Source: Elmis aenea (taxonomy: Eukaryota; Arthropoda; Insecta; Coleoptera; Elmidae). Taken from it: a stretch of DNA of 64,000 nt. This document shows positions 35,169 through 47,818 of the stretch, piece by piece (within the stretch, counting starts at the first letter, position 1; each line of letters opens with the position of its first letter). Location: positions 18,750,575 through 18,814,574 of the forward strand of contig OX393576.1 of NCBI GenBank assembly GCA_947652605.1, written 5' to 3'. The translations under genes and the position numbers were made by a program. The notes under the pieces are model-generated. The model did no database searches. It worked only from the letters and a program-made list of their open reading frames with translations, and was not told the origin of the DNA.

Positions 35169-36518
35169 TACTGGGTGACAAATCCTTAGTCTCGTTCAAT
35201 TCCTTTTGGTACACCGCTTTTAAATTTCAATTTATCACTCTTACTACAACACGCCAAATTGTACACATCTTGTGCGTAAAGTTGTACTTCCGGTTAAACC
35301 GGAAGTACTTTTAACTAGGGACGAAAAAAATTCCTTTCGTTTCTGTTCGGATCGAAAACGAAATATATCGTTTTCGTTCTAACCGAAAAAATTCTTTTTT
35401 CGTTTTCGTGAACCGAAATAATAACGGTTAAAACCGGTTTTACAATATTTTGTTGTCGTCAAAAAATCAATTTTTTTTTCTAGTCACCACAACCCTCTAT
35501 AAATACGATAACAATATTTGCGTCTCAACTAAAATATAAACGATGACGATGGGGTTTGATGCTCACGGACAGCATATTTTAGACTGGCGAACCATCGCCA
35601 TATTAAATTTACCAAATCTTTAACCACATTAACATTTAACCATTTAATTAAGTTTAACACCCGTAAGGTGCAAAAACACAACGTGATTAGGTTAAATTAG
35701 ACACACGATCTTTATCTAAAAATATGAAAATATAGCAAGTGCTGTTTTAAATTTGTTTTAGTACTAAAAATCTATGCATTTGAATTAAATAAGATTCTGC
35801 TGTAGTTATTTTAAAAAGACAAAAGAATGAATTCAAGTGGATAATTTACTAAATGTTATAAATAAAAAAAATATTTAAAAAAAATGTATATTAACTTGAA
35901 ATATACTTTAACTTTATAGTTAGTACATACCATACAATATATATTTTCACATTCCGTTAAATCTTACTAGCAACACATCTTCCAATAAATCTTCTTTTAC
36001 ATTGGTCCTTTTCGAAGTAAAAATAAATTTTACTATTATTATGTCTAAACGCAAATAAAACATACACATTGATAATATATATCCAATCAAGTGTATATTC
36101 TATATTGATGATCTAAAAAACAAATTAGAAATAGAGAATATCTGTACCGTTAATTGTGTTCCACGAAATTGCAAGTATAAACAATAAAGTTGTTAATACA
36201 TATTCACGTAAATATATGGAGAAAAGTGAAGCTCACTTATTTCAAGTGAGATTTTTTACTGCCTCGTGAAGTCTCCCCAGCATAGAAGGTAAATTCGCGT
36301 TTGTGTTTAACAAATAAAATTAAAGTAGCGACAAAACCGGTTAAAACCGGTTTTGGTAAATATTTATTTCGTTTTCGTTCTTGAACGAAAAATAATAATT
36401 TCGTTTTCGGTTTCGTTTTCGTTCTTCAAAAAATTTCGGTTAATTTCGTTTAACGTTTTCGTTTTCGTTCCGTTCTCAGTCCCTACTTTTAACTTATGTT
36501 TTTAAAAAGCACCCTGCA
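35169..36518. mobile_element. Mariner-type MITE V, split by a hAT
   Basis: Ends tactgggtg (35169) and caccctgca (to 36518) are decayed forms of TACAGGGTG/CACCCTGTA. The interior has an inverted pair acttccggtt / aaccggaagt at 35287-35306. Removing the hAT at 35316-36485 leaves about 170 bp. Confidence 0.5.
35316..36485. mobile_element. hAT element H3, 1.17 kb
   Basis: Ends TAGGGACGAAAA / CTCAGTCCCTA with an exact 8-bp duplication CTTTTAAC (35308-35315, 36486-36493). Subterminal zones are packed with CGAAAACGAA / TTCGTTTTCG and AACCGGTTTT on both sides. No transposase frame; the centre is A+T-rich. Confidence 0.93.
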
Positions 36519-37375
36519 TATATTTTTCTTTGCGTATTTAAATTCTCTTAACAACGGTGCATCACAAATCAGCATGTTTTTAAAAATAATGACATACTCC
36601 TATTTATTAAAAGCTTAAGATAAAAAAATAAATTATGCCAACGTTAGGGGCTCGTCAAAACTAAAAATATTGTACATTAAATGAAAGCTTGATTTTCTGG
36701 GCTTTGCTAGGGGCAATAAAAAACCAAACTTCCACTTCAAAACATTCTGTTAAATCAGATTTTTTATGTTCATTCAGGAAATTGAGTTGCTATTCAAAAC
36801 GTCAGTTTTCGCACGAATAAAACTTTTACTGGGATGATGTAATAAAAATTACAATAACACATCATATTCCATGCCTCGTCTTTAAATTATTTGAAAAGAT
36901 GAACCTGTATAAACCTACTTGGTTCAACACCCACTGTACCAACTAATGATGTTATTTAAAAAGAAATTCAGATTCAAAAAATTATATGTATAGAAAATTC
37001 TGATTATAAAAGCTGACATATTTTTCATTTAAAGCGAAAATAACTTTTTGCGCACAATGTGCGCAAATTGTGGCATATTTTGTCTCAAACGATATTATGG
37101 AATTAAAAACTTATAAATATTGGAACAGGAATAACTACGTTGTTACCTGATGTCGAATACACAACCATTTTAATACAATTTTAAATGTACAGAAAAATTT
37201 GGTTATTTGTAATCACGTTTTAGTTTAATAAAAGTATTAAACAATTACAAACAGCAATGATTATGTCGTACTCAACAATTTAACTAAATGAAAGACAAAA
37301 AAAAATTGCAAGTAATATTCTCTTAATATGTAGGTACTTATTTTCGCTGCTGTATTGTCGTATGAAGACGCTGAG
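36519..37375. other. Gene-free interval
   Basis: A+T-rich; nothing recognised. Confidence 0.5.
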
Positions 37376-37670
37376 CTATGTTAAGTTAATTAATAAACAG
37401 ATGTTGGTACACCTTTCAGTCCAAGGTATTCTTAACATTCTCCACCAGCACCACATCTCGAAAGCGTCTATTGGTTTTCGTTCATGATGCATAATATACC
37501 AAGATTCGGATGCATAGAGGAAAATTAAGAAAATCAGCGTTAATTCTTTTTTTATTTTGTTGTAAATTGTAATTAATCGGTCTTTTCTTTGCTTATCTGC
37601 CGTCTTTAATTTCTGTAGAAGAATCACCCATATTGTTGATATAAGACACCACGTATGTGCAATGATCAAT
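37376..37670 (-). pseudogene. Non-LTR retrotransposon polyprotein fragment
   Basis: The minus strand contains LIFLYASESWYIMHHERKPI followed by DAFEMWCWWRMLRIPWTERCTN. This is the widespread C-terminal block (LLYGSETW ... eAFEMWCyRRMLRIsWtdR.tN) located after the reverse transcriptase domain in insect LINEs. The frame is open for 97 codons, but the reverse transcriptase core and the RWxGHV tail are absent. Confidence 0.75.
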
Positions 37671-38644
37671 CACTTTGTTTTGCTTTTGTCGAGTTAAAAC
37701 CGTACTTTTCGTTAATTAGGTGAACGCCTATATGTATAAGCAATTTCAGATAGATTTAGAAACAATTGAAACTTTAATATTTGCCTAGTGTAAACATGAT
37801 TCAATAAAGTGTAAACCATATGCTTGTAAAATAAAGTTGTCATATTTTATTCATGTCTTTGCATTAAATAAGACATCGCTGCCCGATAAATATAAATATT
37901 TCCTCAGTTAAAGAAGTTCAACGGAGTTGGAAACTCATTTAAAAAACATTATGCACCTTTGATGTCGTAATAATGTGTTAATTAACTGAGATGCAAATCT
38001 GTTTGTCGTGGAACTGACATGATTCAGAACTACAAGTCACGCAATAACAAAAATAATATTAAAATTTACAGGAAACAAAACACGGCAAAATAGTAGCACA
38101 GCCAACTTGTCCAGAATAGCTGTGATATGGCTGATCATTATCGTGAGCATCAACTGTTTTACTTCACTGGCACTTTCTAATTGAAGTAGCATTATTATTG
38201 GTATAGTTTTTACAACCTAGTACATTTTATTTAGTTCTTTAAGATTGCAAACCTGCAGAATTCGCATAAATGCTGCCACATTAATTGATATCGACCAAAA
38301 ATTTACTCATGTTCAAGTGCAAACATCCAACAAAGTAATGGATTTTATTAATTAAGTTAACATTATCCGTTGTTGTGTGAATAACAGGGTATGTTACGTA
38401 ATATTTCGAAAATATTTTAATAAACGCATTACATAATCTAATTACACAAAGTGATGTTTCATTATGAAGAATATGGGGATTTCGGAAACCGTTAGAGACA
38501 AAAAGTATTATTATAAATGGCGAAAAGTGAGTTTTTACATGCTTAGTAAGCATCTGAACTAAAACTATGCATGTGCCTGGTTCTTGAATTATTCCGAAAA
38601 ACGTTGTTTTCTAGTATTGTTTGTAAGGTTGTTACTATCAACTG
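37671..38644. other. Gene-free interval
   Basis: The frame at 38281-38553 (minus) has no recognised domain. Nothing else is seen. Confidence 0.45.
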
Positions 38645-39070
38645 TAATAGTGTATTACATAACAAGAGTAAAAAGCATATTACGCATGAGCGGAAAAGTT
38701 GCGCACGGAGTCGCGTTCGGCGAGTGTGCATTTCCAAGAGTGCGTAATTACTTTACAACTCGTGTTATGTAGTATACTTTTTCTACGATCACATAAAACA
38801 TACGATTTCACCGGTTTTTTGGCTAATAGTAAACACACTTGTACGTACGCTGTTAACTGTCAAGTTTGACGTAAGTCTACTATGACATTTCTAGACAAGT
38901 GTGCTTTTTGCTTACATTGCGTAAGAACTCACTCTATGCATGCAGGGTGGGTTTGACGTGAGCCTACTTTGATCATTTATTTTAAAAAACTGTGCGTAAG
39001 ACCCACTTACTGTGCATGCAGGATGTACAGTAATAGTCATTTACAATAGTGGACGTAGAAAAATTATGAA
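38645..39070 (+). repeat. Family B hairpin repeat, copy B3
   Basis: Starts ttacataacaagagtaaaaa with a hairpin (ttacgcatgagcggaaaagt ... agagtgcgtaattactttac ... ctcgtgttatgtag). It continues with cgattt...ggctaatagtaaacacactt, tctagacaagtgtgctttttgcttac and gcatgcaggg. A second, diverged ttgcgtaagac unit follows. Non-coding; the 64- and 62-codon opposing frames at 38543-38772 are hairpin shadows. Confidence 0.75.
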
Positions 39071-40951
39071 ATTACTTGTTCATAGTTTAAGACCTTGATG
39101 CCTGGCGCTGTTAAAATTGATTTTTTAAATCTTATGGGTATTGGATTTTAATGCTTTAGCTGTCGGACTTTGCGATAAATACAATGATTGTTACAAGAAT
39201 TTAAGAAAAATATGTAGATATAAAGGTGTTACAATTTGGAAGGGGATATTTTGGTTATTAATTAAGTACTAAAACTAGACATTAATAATTTACTCAAATT
39301 TACGGGAGGATTATAACAGTTAAAAAGGAAATCAAAGATCTCAATCCGTTTCTAAGGTATGCACTTCAACCCAAAACATCTTTTACATTTTTAAAGAAGT
39401 CTAATAATCATCCTATTCACCATATCATTCGCTACCTGAAAGCATAACAATCCAATGTGGCGCCTAAAATAAATTAAAAAGTTGACTATCGCATCTTAAA
39501 AACTACGCACGCTGGATCAATTTTAACGGCGCCAAGTCAATGTCGATTCTACTACTTACAGTAAATTTCAAATCTCTAACAGTTTCCCAAATCTCCATGT
39601 AGGTACTCAATTTTGAAACATAATATAAATATGTATAAATCGTAGAAAAATGTAGCACAATGTTTCGTTGTTTATAATTTTCTTGCGAAAAATGTTAAAA
39701 TACGGAATTCCGCTAATCAACAGGAACAAAAACTTTAGCGTGATAGTTCCATTTCGTTATGACCTGCAATGCGCGTTATCACGGGAATACACTCTGTGGA
39801 ATAAACATATAATTAGCGAGTAACAAAAGAAAGTAAGATTTTATCTTTTTAAGGAAATCTGGAGAAAATGGTAATTCGTGAGCGTCCAGAATTTTCTGTC
39901 AGTAATGTTCCTTGAGCAAAGTTAACGAGCTTGGAGAGACACCATTAGTTGACTTGGATCCAACCCAATGGGAGATATCATGCAACTTAGGTTCCCCAGC
40001 TGAGAATTGATGTCGGTGTTTTAGTATTAAAAGAATATACGCAGTTCTAGAGACAAGTGTTCAGGCTTTCGCCGGAATTCACACGTTTTATTTTGCACCT
40101 CCTTGTTAAAAGTACTACCTAGCTAGAACATAACCCTGTTTATTTTGTTTCAAATAAATATATTCGATTGATATTTTGGTTTTAGTTATTTAAGTGTATG
40201 GAGCATGAGATTAAAAAACAAATAAATTAAATTTTTGCTCTAAAAAATTTGCAAAAACCTTAATTAAAAACAAAAATCTAAATAATTGATGAGAGAAGAC
40301 AAACTTTCCAGTTTTACATACAACTGGAAAAAATTTAGTGTTTTACTCAAGCCGTAAGAAGTTTAGGATGAGTTTGTAAACTTCCGAGAGTTAGAGTTAA
40401 ATATTTCGACCATTGCTACTTCTAACGCAGTTATCGGAAAATGCTTTTACAAAACTTCTTTTATTTTCTTTGAATTTTGTTGAATATATTGTTTTGGGTT
40501 ATTACGAGTATTTTCGCTTTACTTCCAGATTGTCTGGAAAATTCTGTTAAAAAGGTTTTAAAATTTTTACAAATTGCACGTAGTTTTCTTGAAAATGACC
40601 TTCGAAATTAATCCTTGCGTTTTTACGAATAATTGTATGTACAAAAAACTTTTTTGATTATCACAAAGCTTGTAAAATATTTCCTTACTATTTTCATGTA
40701 CTACTGTGTTCTGCAATTTAAGAATAATGCTATTAAAACGTAGAAAACCGTGCTTGTAAACCACATATGTAATAATAACAGACTGTATTGCTAATAATAT
40801 ACTTGCAATTTAATGTAACATACGGTACGGTACAGGGTACAGATATACATCTTCTCTTTCTAATTCGGCGATTGGTTTATTAATAAATAATATAAATACA
40901 TTGGAAAATGATGTTAATGATCTACGATTTGTAAAAACTACAGTCAATATT
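39071..40951. other. Gene-free interval, about 1.9 kb
   Basis: 39455-39510 (aaaaagttgactatcgcatctt) is a diverged piece of family L. Otherwise no gene or transposon end is seen. Confidence 0.4.
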
Positions 40952-41225
40952 CAGGGTTAGAAGAAAGTCCCGGGACGGTTGATTATCTTAGTTATTTACA
41001 AAGCTTTTCATCTGAAATTTGACTTCAACATACAGTTTGTTCTACAAAATGGGCCCAAGACTATGGTGACTTCAATTGTGATTTAAGCATCAACAAACCA
41101 TATATAGGGTGAGTCATTAGTGCGGGATCGGTCGATTGTGGCTAAACGGTTTGAGATAAAAAGTTAATTAAAACGCTATTTCATACAGGTTTTTCTTCCG
41201 AACACGATAAAAATATTTTCAAATA

Positions 41226-41289
41226 TACAGGGTGAGTCACCTCTCTGGAACTAATAGCAACTTTTATGTTTCAAATACAACACCCCATT
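41226..41289. repeat. 64-bp mini-cassette in element Q
   Basis: TACAGGGTGAGTCACCTCTC ... caacaccccatt, 64 bp, the same length as those at 2731, 4542, 57072 and 58671 but with a different centre. The right boundary has decayed from CACCCTGTA to caccccatt. Confidence 0.6.
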
Positions 41290-41936
41290 TTCTATTTAAT
41301 ATTTTTGACCGCCTTTATTTTAGTTTTGCATCAATATAAAATACCACAGGTTTTTATGCGGCGTTGGTACAAAATTTTTTTTCAAGGTTTTTAAATGGTT
41401 CAACTCAATTTAAAAATTCTCTTGAAGTTATTTTTCGAAGTAATGAGTTGTAATTTGGTAAAGACATGCAGAAAACATTGCTCTATTAGCTCGATACAAA
41501 AAAGTTTGAATCACGCATTCATAAGTAGGTGGCAACTTCCATGATTTTCAAAAGCTCGTAACTCAATTTTTTCAAATGCAAACCCCTTTATTTTCTTATG
41601 TCATCGAATTCGTCTTTAAGAGAGCTTCATATTTTGTTAAGTATGTCCTATACCCAAAACTCATACTTTTCGAGATATTCGACATTTTTTCTTTTAATTG
41701 TTATTGAAGCAAATAGAGTGCCGTGGAAATCGAAAAAACTGACTGTTCACTTCACTAACGACAAAAGCTTGTCATTTATTTCTCGAATTATGGAATTTTG
41801 ACAATTACATTTACTTTACAAGAGCAAATTGATACAGCAATGATTTTTTTATGTTATATTATTTTTTTGTGGTTTCAATAAATAATGTTTCCTTCATTTT
41901 CCATCTTTCTTCGTGCTCCCTTTGAGGTATTGCCCG

Positions 41937-41977
41937 CCCCTCAAGGGGGGCGCGCCCCACAGGTTTTGAAACACTAG
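41937..41977 (-). mobile_element. Lone hAT-type terminus
   Basis: ggggggcgcgccccacaggttttgaaacactag is the complement of CTAGTGTTTCAAAACCTG, close to the end of the MITE at 24784 (CAGTGGTTTCCAACCTGTGG). No opposite end or duplication was found nearby. Confidence 0.5.
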
Positions 41978-42612
41978 TAAAGTTCATAACAATAATAAAA
42001 TTGATTTTAAGACCCTGTATATTTAAAAAAATTTGTATGCAGAATACAAAATTACATTTAGAAACATAATCAAAGGTTTTATTTTAAAAAGAAGGAATTA
42101 AAAAATTGGAAAAACTAATATAAAATTAAGATAAATGTAACTACGGTCAGTTTGTTGTAAAATTTTATTGTTGTTTTTTATTAAAAACTTTGGTATTGGC
42201 AGTAAAAGTTACATAATCATCAAAATTTCAATTCGTTTTAATTCTGTAACTTTTGCTGCCATTATTTAAGTTTATGATGATAACAACAATAAAATTTGTG
42301 AACAAACTAACAGTAGTAACATGTATCTTAATTTTTTATTAGTTTTTTCCAATGTTTGTATTGAGTTTATCTTATAATAATTTCTTTAATGATGAAGTTT
42401 CTGAATGAAGTTTTAATTCTGCATCCGAAAATTTAAAGATACTTGGGGTGTTTAAAAAAATAATAAGTTGGGGTCAGTTTCTGCTAATGGAAATGCAAAC
42501 ATTGGAAAATATCAAGAAATTTTAAATGTTTTACCCACATATTCGAACAAAAATAAAGAAGTTGAAAGTAACTAAGATAACCGATCCTTCCGCGATTTTG
42601 TCTTAACTCTGT

Positions 42613-44089
42613 ATAAGTCGTAAATACTCCTGAAAAAGTCATTTACACAGATGTAATGTAGGTACGTCCTTTACATAAATGAGGATAATAAGAATGCCTG
42701 AAGCGGTACTTTAACATTTAAATACACACAAATACGCAAACACACATACACAAAACGTATGGTGAAAGTCATTTGTGGCTACACCAGTCTATTTATTTAA
42801 AAAACATTACAACGCAATTGTTTTAAAGACCCTTTTGAATAATTACATGTCTATCGTTAAAAAAAACACTGTCACAACATTAAAAATGTTTTTATTCGCC
42901 ATCGTACGCTCCATTATATACATTTCCAGTTCACTGTGAACTGCTGAACTTTTAAATCATCTTTCCCGGTTTCACATATGTTAGTTTTACGGCAGCGCTG
43001 CAATTTCGCGAATTAGAAAAACCGTAAGTGTACAGTGTACACAATACCGGTGCACAAAAGATTATTTTCTTCAGTGCAGAAATCTCGAGAACGAAACCGT
43101 TGAAATATAAAGAAGAATTACAAACATTTCTTGAGATTAAATTTACGTTTAGCAAAGAAATTCGTATGACATTTATGAATCCTTTTTTATTGCGCTTTTT
43201 TCTGTAAATTTAGCAGCCGCGGCTTTCTACCCGAACAATTCAACTTTTAATCAATGGGTTCGTCGACCACACTTCCTTATCAACGGGTTATATCGAACCT
43301 CCGCGAATCCCTGTAGAGCAGAGTTGTGTTCAAAGCCTTGATACTGCATGGTTGAAGAGCGTGTGCATAAAAAATTCAGATATAGAGGGTGGCCCAAATT
43401 AGAAGTAAAAACTTTTGCTGAAAGAAATTGTGGTTGGTATTCTACTATAAACCTTTATAACCAAGTTTGAGAAGTCGCAACTGAATTTTAAATATTAGAA
43501 TAAAATATGGGAGCATTTATTATACTATATTTTACTATAAAAAAAAAATAGTTTTCAGAGTTTTATTACCTTGTGTTGTGTAAGGTTTTTATTGTCTGAT
43601 TTCTCCATTTTTTTTATATCAATCAAGGTGTGCTGATTCATTAATACCAGAAAAATCTTTTAGTCCTTTAATTTTTGATATTATATTAAGTATTGGAATA
43701 TTAATTTATTAGTGAGAGAAATATATCCACCCTATTTTTCTTAGAAGACCAGGTTGTTCTTGCATAGGACACAAGAGGTTGCTTGTATATGCTGAGGAAA
43801 GTTATTGAAGAACATAAAAGCCCGGATTTGGAAATAATTATTAAAAAAAAAAAAACACCACACATGGCAGTGGGATTTGAAGGCGAAGATTTGACTGTGG
43901 ACGTGCAACTAATAATACCACAAAAGGTTTAAATACTAAGAAAACATTTTCACGAGTGACGGTAGAGACAAAAATGCTATCTTGGATAAAATAAGAAAAG
44001 GGCGTACTACTTACTACACCTAAAATCAATTGACTTCTTTGGAATTAAGATATAAGTAAAGATACAAAGGAAATCTTTAATTGCCTTGC
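42613..44089. other. Gene-free interval, about 1.5 kb
   Basis: A lone decayed MITE end (tatagagggtggcccaaatt) lies near 43382. The minus-strand frame 42952-43155 has no recognised domain. 43200-43340 is more complex than average without further evidence. Confidence 0.4.
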
Positions 44090-44405
44090 CTTGCTTATGG
44101 ACCAGAAGTTTGGATAATGAATATTTCGATAAAAAAAATAGAGTAATGGCGAAGGTGTTGCGATTTAACACGATTATGTAAATAACGAAAAAATTAGACA
44201 AAGAATGGGTAGAAAAGATACATTAGTCGAGAAGAGACAACTATCCTGTTATGACCATTTGAAAAGAAAGAAAAATGGAAGAATAATGATAGAAATATAT
44301 GAGCGGACTTCGACGAGAAGGAAGAAATAAAAATACGAAGAAAACACTGGAACGAGGAAATAGGGACGGGGATGGAAAGAAGCTGCCCGGCGATTGGATT
44401 ATGGT
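44090..44405 (+). pseudogene. Non-LTR retrotransposon C-terminal remnant
   Basis: The plus strand reads NNEKIRQRMGRKDTLVEKRQ then LSCYDHLKRKKNGRIMIEIY, a stop, and further on W(N)EEIGTGMERSC in another frame. It corresponds to the N..iR.rm...tivd.ie.rqL.WyGHv.Rm...R.p..i tail of insect LINE proteins. Frame-broken; no upstream domain found. Confidence 0.6.
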
Positions 44406-44996
44406 ACTTAACTCGACATATTGAAAGGTTTTTTAAAAATTTAATATTTCGAAAACAGATTTAAACCACTGTAGGTACGTGCTAGTTTTTCGAAGTTTCC
44501 GAAAACTAAAAAAAAAAAAACGTAAATCTTATTTTACGGTTATTTATTTTCTGTTCAACTAAGAATTCCAATTATTTTGCATTTTAATTTAGCATGTAGC
44601 ATGTGACAAACACTTAGGCAAAATAACGTTGTTTTAATTACAATTGAAATATTACCGACACCTTGTAACTTTAAGTAGAATTTTAATTTTCTATTAAAAG
44701 AAACTTGACACAACACGAACGTATTTTATGCACCAACAGTAACGTTTAACAACATACAACGACAACGAAAGAGCGGCAACTTTATCCAAACAAATACTTT
44801 CATCGAGTTTCCGATTACTATGCATTTATTTACAATACGAAATTCGGTAATTTGTTTTCGGCGCTGGAAAACCACATGTGTGGAAATTTAGTCGAATAGA
44901 AATTGTCGCTGCGTATAATATATACAGTAATGTGTCGGTTGAGGTATACAGAAAATTAAAAGCACAAAAAAATTATACGATAAGTAACTTTCAAGT
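44406..44996. other. Gene-free interval
   Basis: Nothing recognised. Confidence 0.5.
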
Positions 44997-45386
44997 CATT
45001 AATTGCTATTTTCTACGACCACCTCTGTAAAAAACTATTACTGCACAACCTGTATGTGTAAGTGGATCCTTGCGTACGGTAAGCAAAAATTACAGTTTTT
45101 TTTTTTAATTGTGAAAGTAGACTTATGTCAAACCTAAGCTGCATGTATAGTAAGAGGGTCCTTACGCACGGCAAGCAAAAATTACAGATTTTTTTAGAAA
45201 TTATGAAAGTAGGCGAATGTCAAAATTGATAGTTAACAGCGTACGTACAAGTTAGTGTGTTTACTATTAGCCAAAACGTCGATAAAATTGTGTTTATTAT
45301 GTGGTCGTAGAAAAGGTATAGTACAAAACTCGAGTTGTAAAGCAATTAATATGCTTTTTACAAGTCTTGTTATGTAATGTGCAATT
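44997..45386 (-). repeat. Family B hairpin repeat, copy B4
   Basis: Same orientation as B1. It has two gcaagcaaaaattacag-type units (45080, 45173) and catgtatagtaagagggtcc. The tail ctcgagttgtaaagcaatta ... tacaagtcttgttatgtaat has lost most of the hairpin. Confidence 0.65.
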
Positions 45387-46140
45387 ACATTGGCATGAAA
45401 ATCGCTGTAATTAACAGTCTTTCGATATCAACAAATGGTATTTGTTGCCAACTAATTCAGACCAGGTTTTAACAGAAAAGTTAAAACTTAAGACTTAGGT
45501 TTACATTTACAGCTAAGACTGATGATAGAAAAACTTATTTAGATTTTTTTCCCAATTTGATCGCTTTTCAGGGCGGGTATTTTTTCGAAAACAATTATAG
45601 GAAACTCCGGTATATCATTTTTCATTTAATTTGAAACATTTATTGTTACTTTGTTTATAGTTCTACTAATGTAAAAAAACAAGAAGTATTTTAAAAATAA
45701 ATGAGATAAAAAAAAGCAATACACTGGCACACATTTGAATTGCATTCCTTCTTCAAGTTCTATTAGCATTGATAGAAAGATAGATGGATTATTACTAAAA
45801 ATTTTTAAATAATGAACCGTAAAAAAATCACTCATTTTTTAACAAGTATTTTTGTTTCCGAAATTCAATACCAGTTTCAAGACTCTCGTCTTCATTAGTT
45901 GCAGTCTTATTTATAAATAATACTCGTATATTTACGATAAATTGTTTGACGAATTCATAAAAGCCGCAAAAACGGACTATTAATTTTTAAAAACGTAATT
46001 TTTATTGAAAATAGATTCAAAACAATGAAACAAAACAGAAATTTGAAAAAACAAAAGCGAAAAATAATGTACCTACACATATGTGGCCATTGGGCGGTAA
46101 GGTGCACGTTATATAAATGAAATGACTTCATACATTCAGG
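45387..46140. other. Gene-free interval
   Basis: The minus-strand frame 45626-45835 has no recognised domain. Nothing else is seen. Confidence 0.45.
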
Positions 46141-46345
46141 CAGAGCCGTAGCAATGTTTTTGGCGCCCTTGGCAAATACCTAAAGTGGCACCCTTTTTTT
46201 AAGGAATTTTATTTTAAGAAATATTGTTATTATAAGATTTATAAGTAACAATTTATCATTAAGAAACAAAACTTAACTTCAAAATTAAATATTTAATACG
46301 TACAGGATGGGTCTGAATTATGTACCTACATCGCCGTAGTTCGTA

Positions 46346-47818
46346 TACAGGGTGCCCATTTTTCTAACCTGTTGTATGGGTAACTCCGTTAATATTAGAG
46401 ATACAGAAACGTTTAAATTAGCAAATTTGTGCAGAATTTAAAGGGAAAGCTGATGCCATTTTCAAATTTGACCTACGTCATCAACTTTTTGAAATATTTT
46501 GAAAAAAACTGAAAAATGTCGATTTTTTCAAACTTGAATAATTCCGTAACCATATGAGTTAGAACCAAAATAAAAATTGGATTTGATAGATGTTTTTACG
46601 TAGATTTTAAATATGTTAACAGAATTTTCATAGCACTCTCGATATCCGAGTTATAGCACAAACTTGCATTTTTTTAAATGGAAGTCATAGTTGGCTGTGG
46701 TCTTATTAAAAAGGTTATTTTGTTATGCTTTACTTTTGTAGTTTTTCTTTAAATAAGCAAAAATCATTTTACATGTTTACTGCCTACTAATAGATGGGAG
46801 TTATTCTGTGTTGATGTTCTTTTTTTTTCGATGTGACATTTAAGAGTTGTCTCTTATCGTTAGTGTAGCAATTATTAGCCAGTTACGGCCTTTTCAGTTG
46901 ACACCACATTCAAGGGACAACTCCCGGGTAGGGTAGATGATGTTGGTTTATAATTTACGTATTCTAGGACTCTCTCTTCATCTTCTTGCTTAAATTTAAT
47001 TTTCAAACCTTTGGATTTTGTAAATGACCTGTATTTTTTTAAATTGGTTTCTAATAACGAAAAAAATTTCTTTCTTGGTTGCCTCCTTTCCATAAATCTT
47101 TGCAAATACATTTTACTTAAATTTCTACTATTTCTATTACAAGCCTAGTAATAAAAAAGCATGTCGTTTCATTAGAAAACATTGTTTTTGAAATTTACAA
47201 TAAAGTCAATCAAAAATTTTGATCAACACGAGAGAGAGATGTATACGTATAACAAACAATAAATTTTATTTGACAAACTCTGAGGTTTTGTTTTTAAAAT
47301 TTGTAACTGGCTAATAACTGCTACACTAACGATAAGAGATAACTCCCATCTATTAGTAGGCAGTGAACATGTAAAATGATTTTTGCTTATTTAAAGAAAA
47401 ACTACAAAAGTAAAGCATAACAACCCCTATATCATTGAAACGAGAAAAAATAACCTTTTTAATAAGACTATAGCCAACTATGACTTCCATTTAAAAAAAT
47501 GCAAGTTTGTGCTATAACTCGAAATTTGAGAGTGCTATGAAAATTTCGTTAACATAATTAAAATCTACGTAAAAACATCTACAAAAGCCATTTTTTATTT
47601 TGGTTCTAACTCATATGGTTACGGAATTATTCAAGTTTGAAAAAATCGACATTTTTCAGTTTTTTCAAAATATTTCAAAAAGTTGATGACGTAGGTCAAA
47701 TTTGAAAATGGCATCTTTCCCTTTAAATTCTGCACAAATTTGCTAATTTAAACGTTTCTGTATCTCTAATATTAACGGAGTTACCCATACTACAGGTTAG
47801 AAAAATGGGCACCCTGTA
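46346..47818. mobile_element. Foldback element I, 1.47 kb, mariner-type ends
   Basis: TACAGGGTGCCCATTTTTCT at 46346 mirrors AGAAAAATGGGCACCCTGTA ending at 47818, TA on both flanks. The arms are about 530 bp each (46346-46885 and 47305-47818) at high identity. The loop of about 420 bp contains a 78-codon minus-strand frame. Confidence 0.9.
46875..47111 (-). CDS. Hypothetical 78-codon frame in the loop of foldback I
   Basis: The product would be highly basic (many Lys/Arg, MYLQRFMERRQPRKKFF...) with no recognised domain. It sits exactly in the unique loop between the inverted arms, where a captured gene fragment would be expected. It may be a piece of a transposon-borne protein or chance. There is no start context evidence. 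Confidence 0.2.
   Translation of the reverse strand: MYLQRFMERRQPRKKFFSLLETNLKKYRSFTKSKGLKIKFKQEDEERVLEYVNYKPTSSTLPGSCPLNVVSTEKAVTG

Larger units (their letters stand above)
40952..42612. mobile_element. Composite inverted-repeat element Q
   Basis: Outer ends cagggttagaagaaagtccc ... ggttgattatcttagttatt (40952-41001) mirror aactaagataaccgatcctt ... cttaactctgta (42571-42612). Inside are the left end of a P/E-type MITE (41104, tatagggtgagtcatta), a 64-bp cassette, a lone hAT end (41937-41977) and an inverted pair of about 200-bp arms (42010-42455). No transposase frame. Confidence 0.6.

Noticed and set aside
46875..47111. Host gene in the loop of foldback I
   Set aside because: No domain, no splice signals and enclosed between inverted arms; kept only as a low-confidence hypothetical frame.
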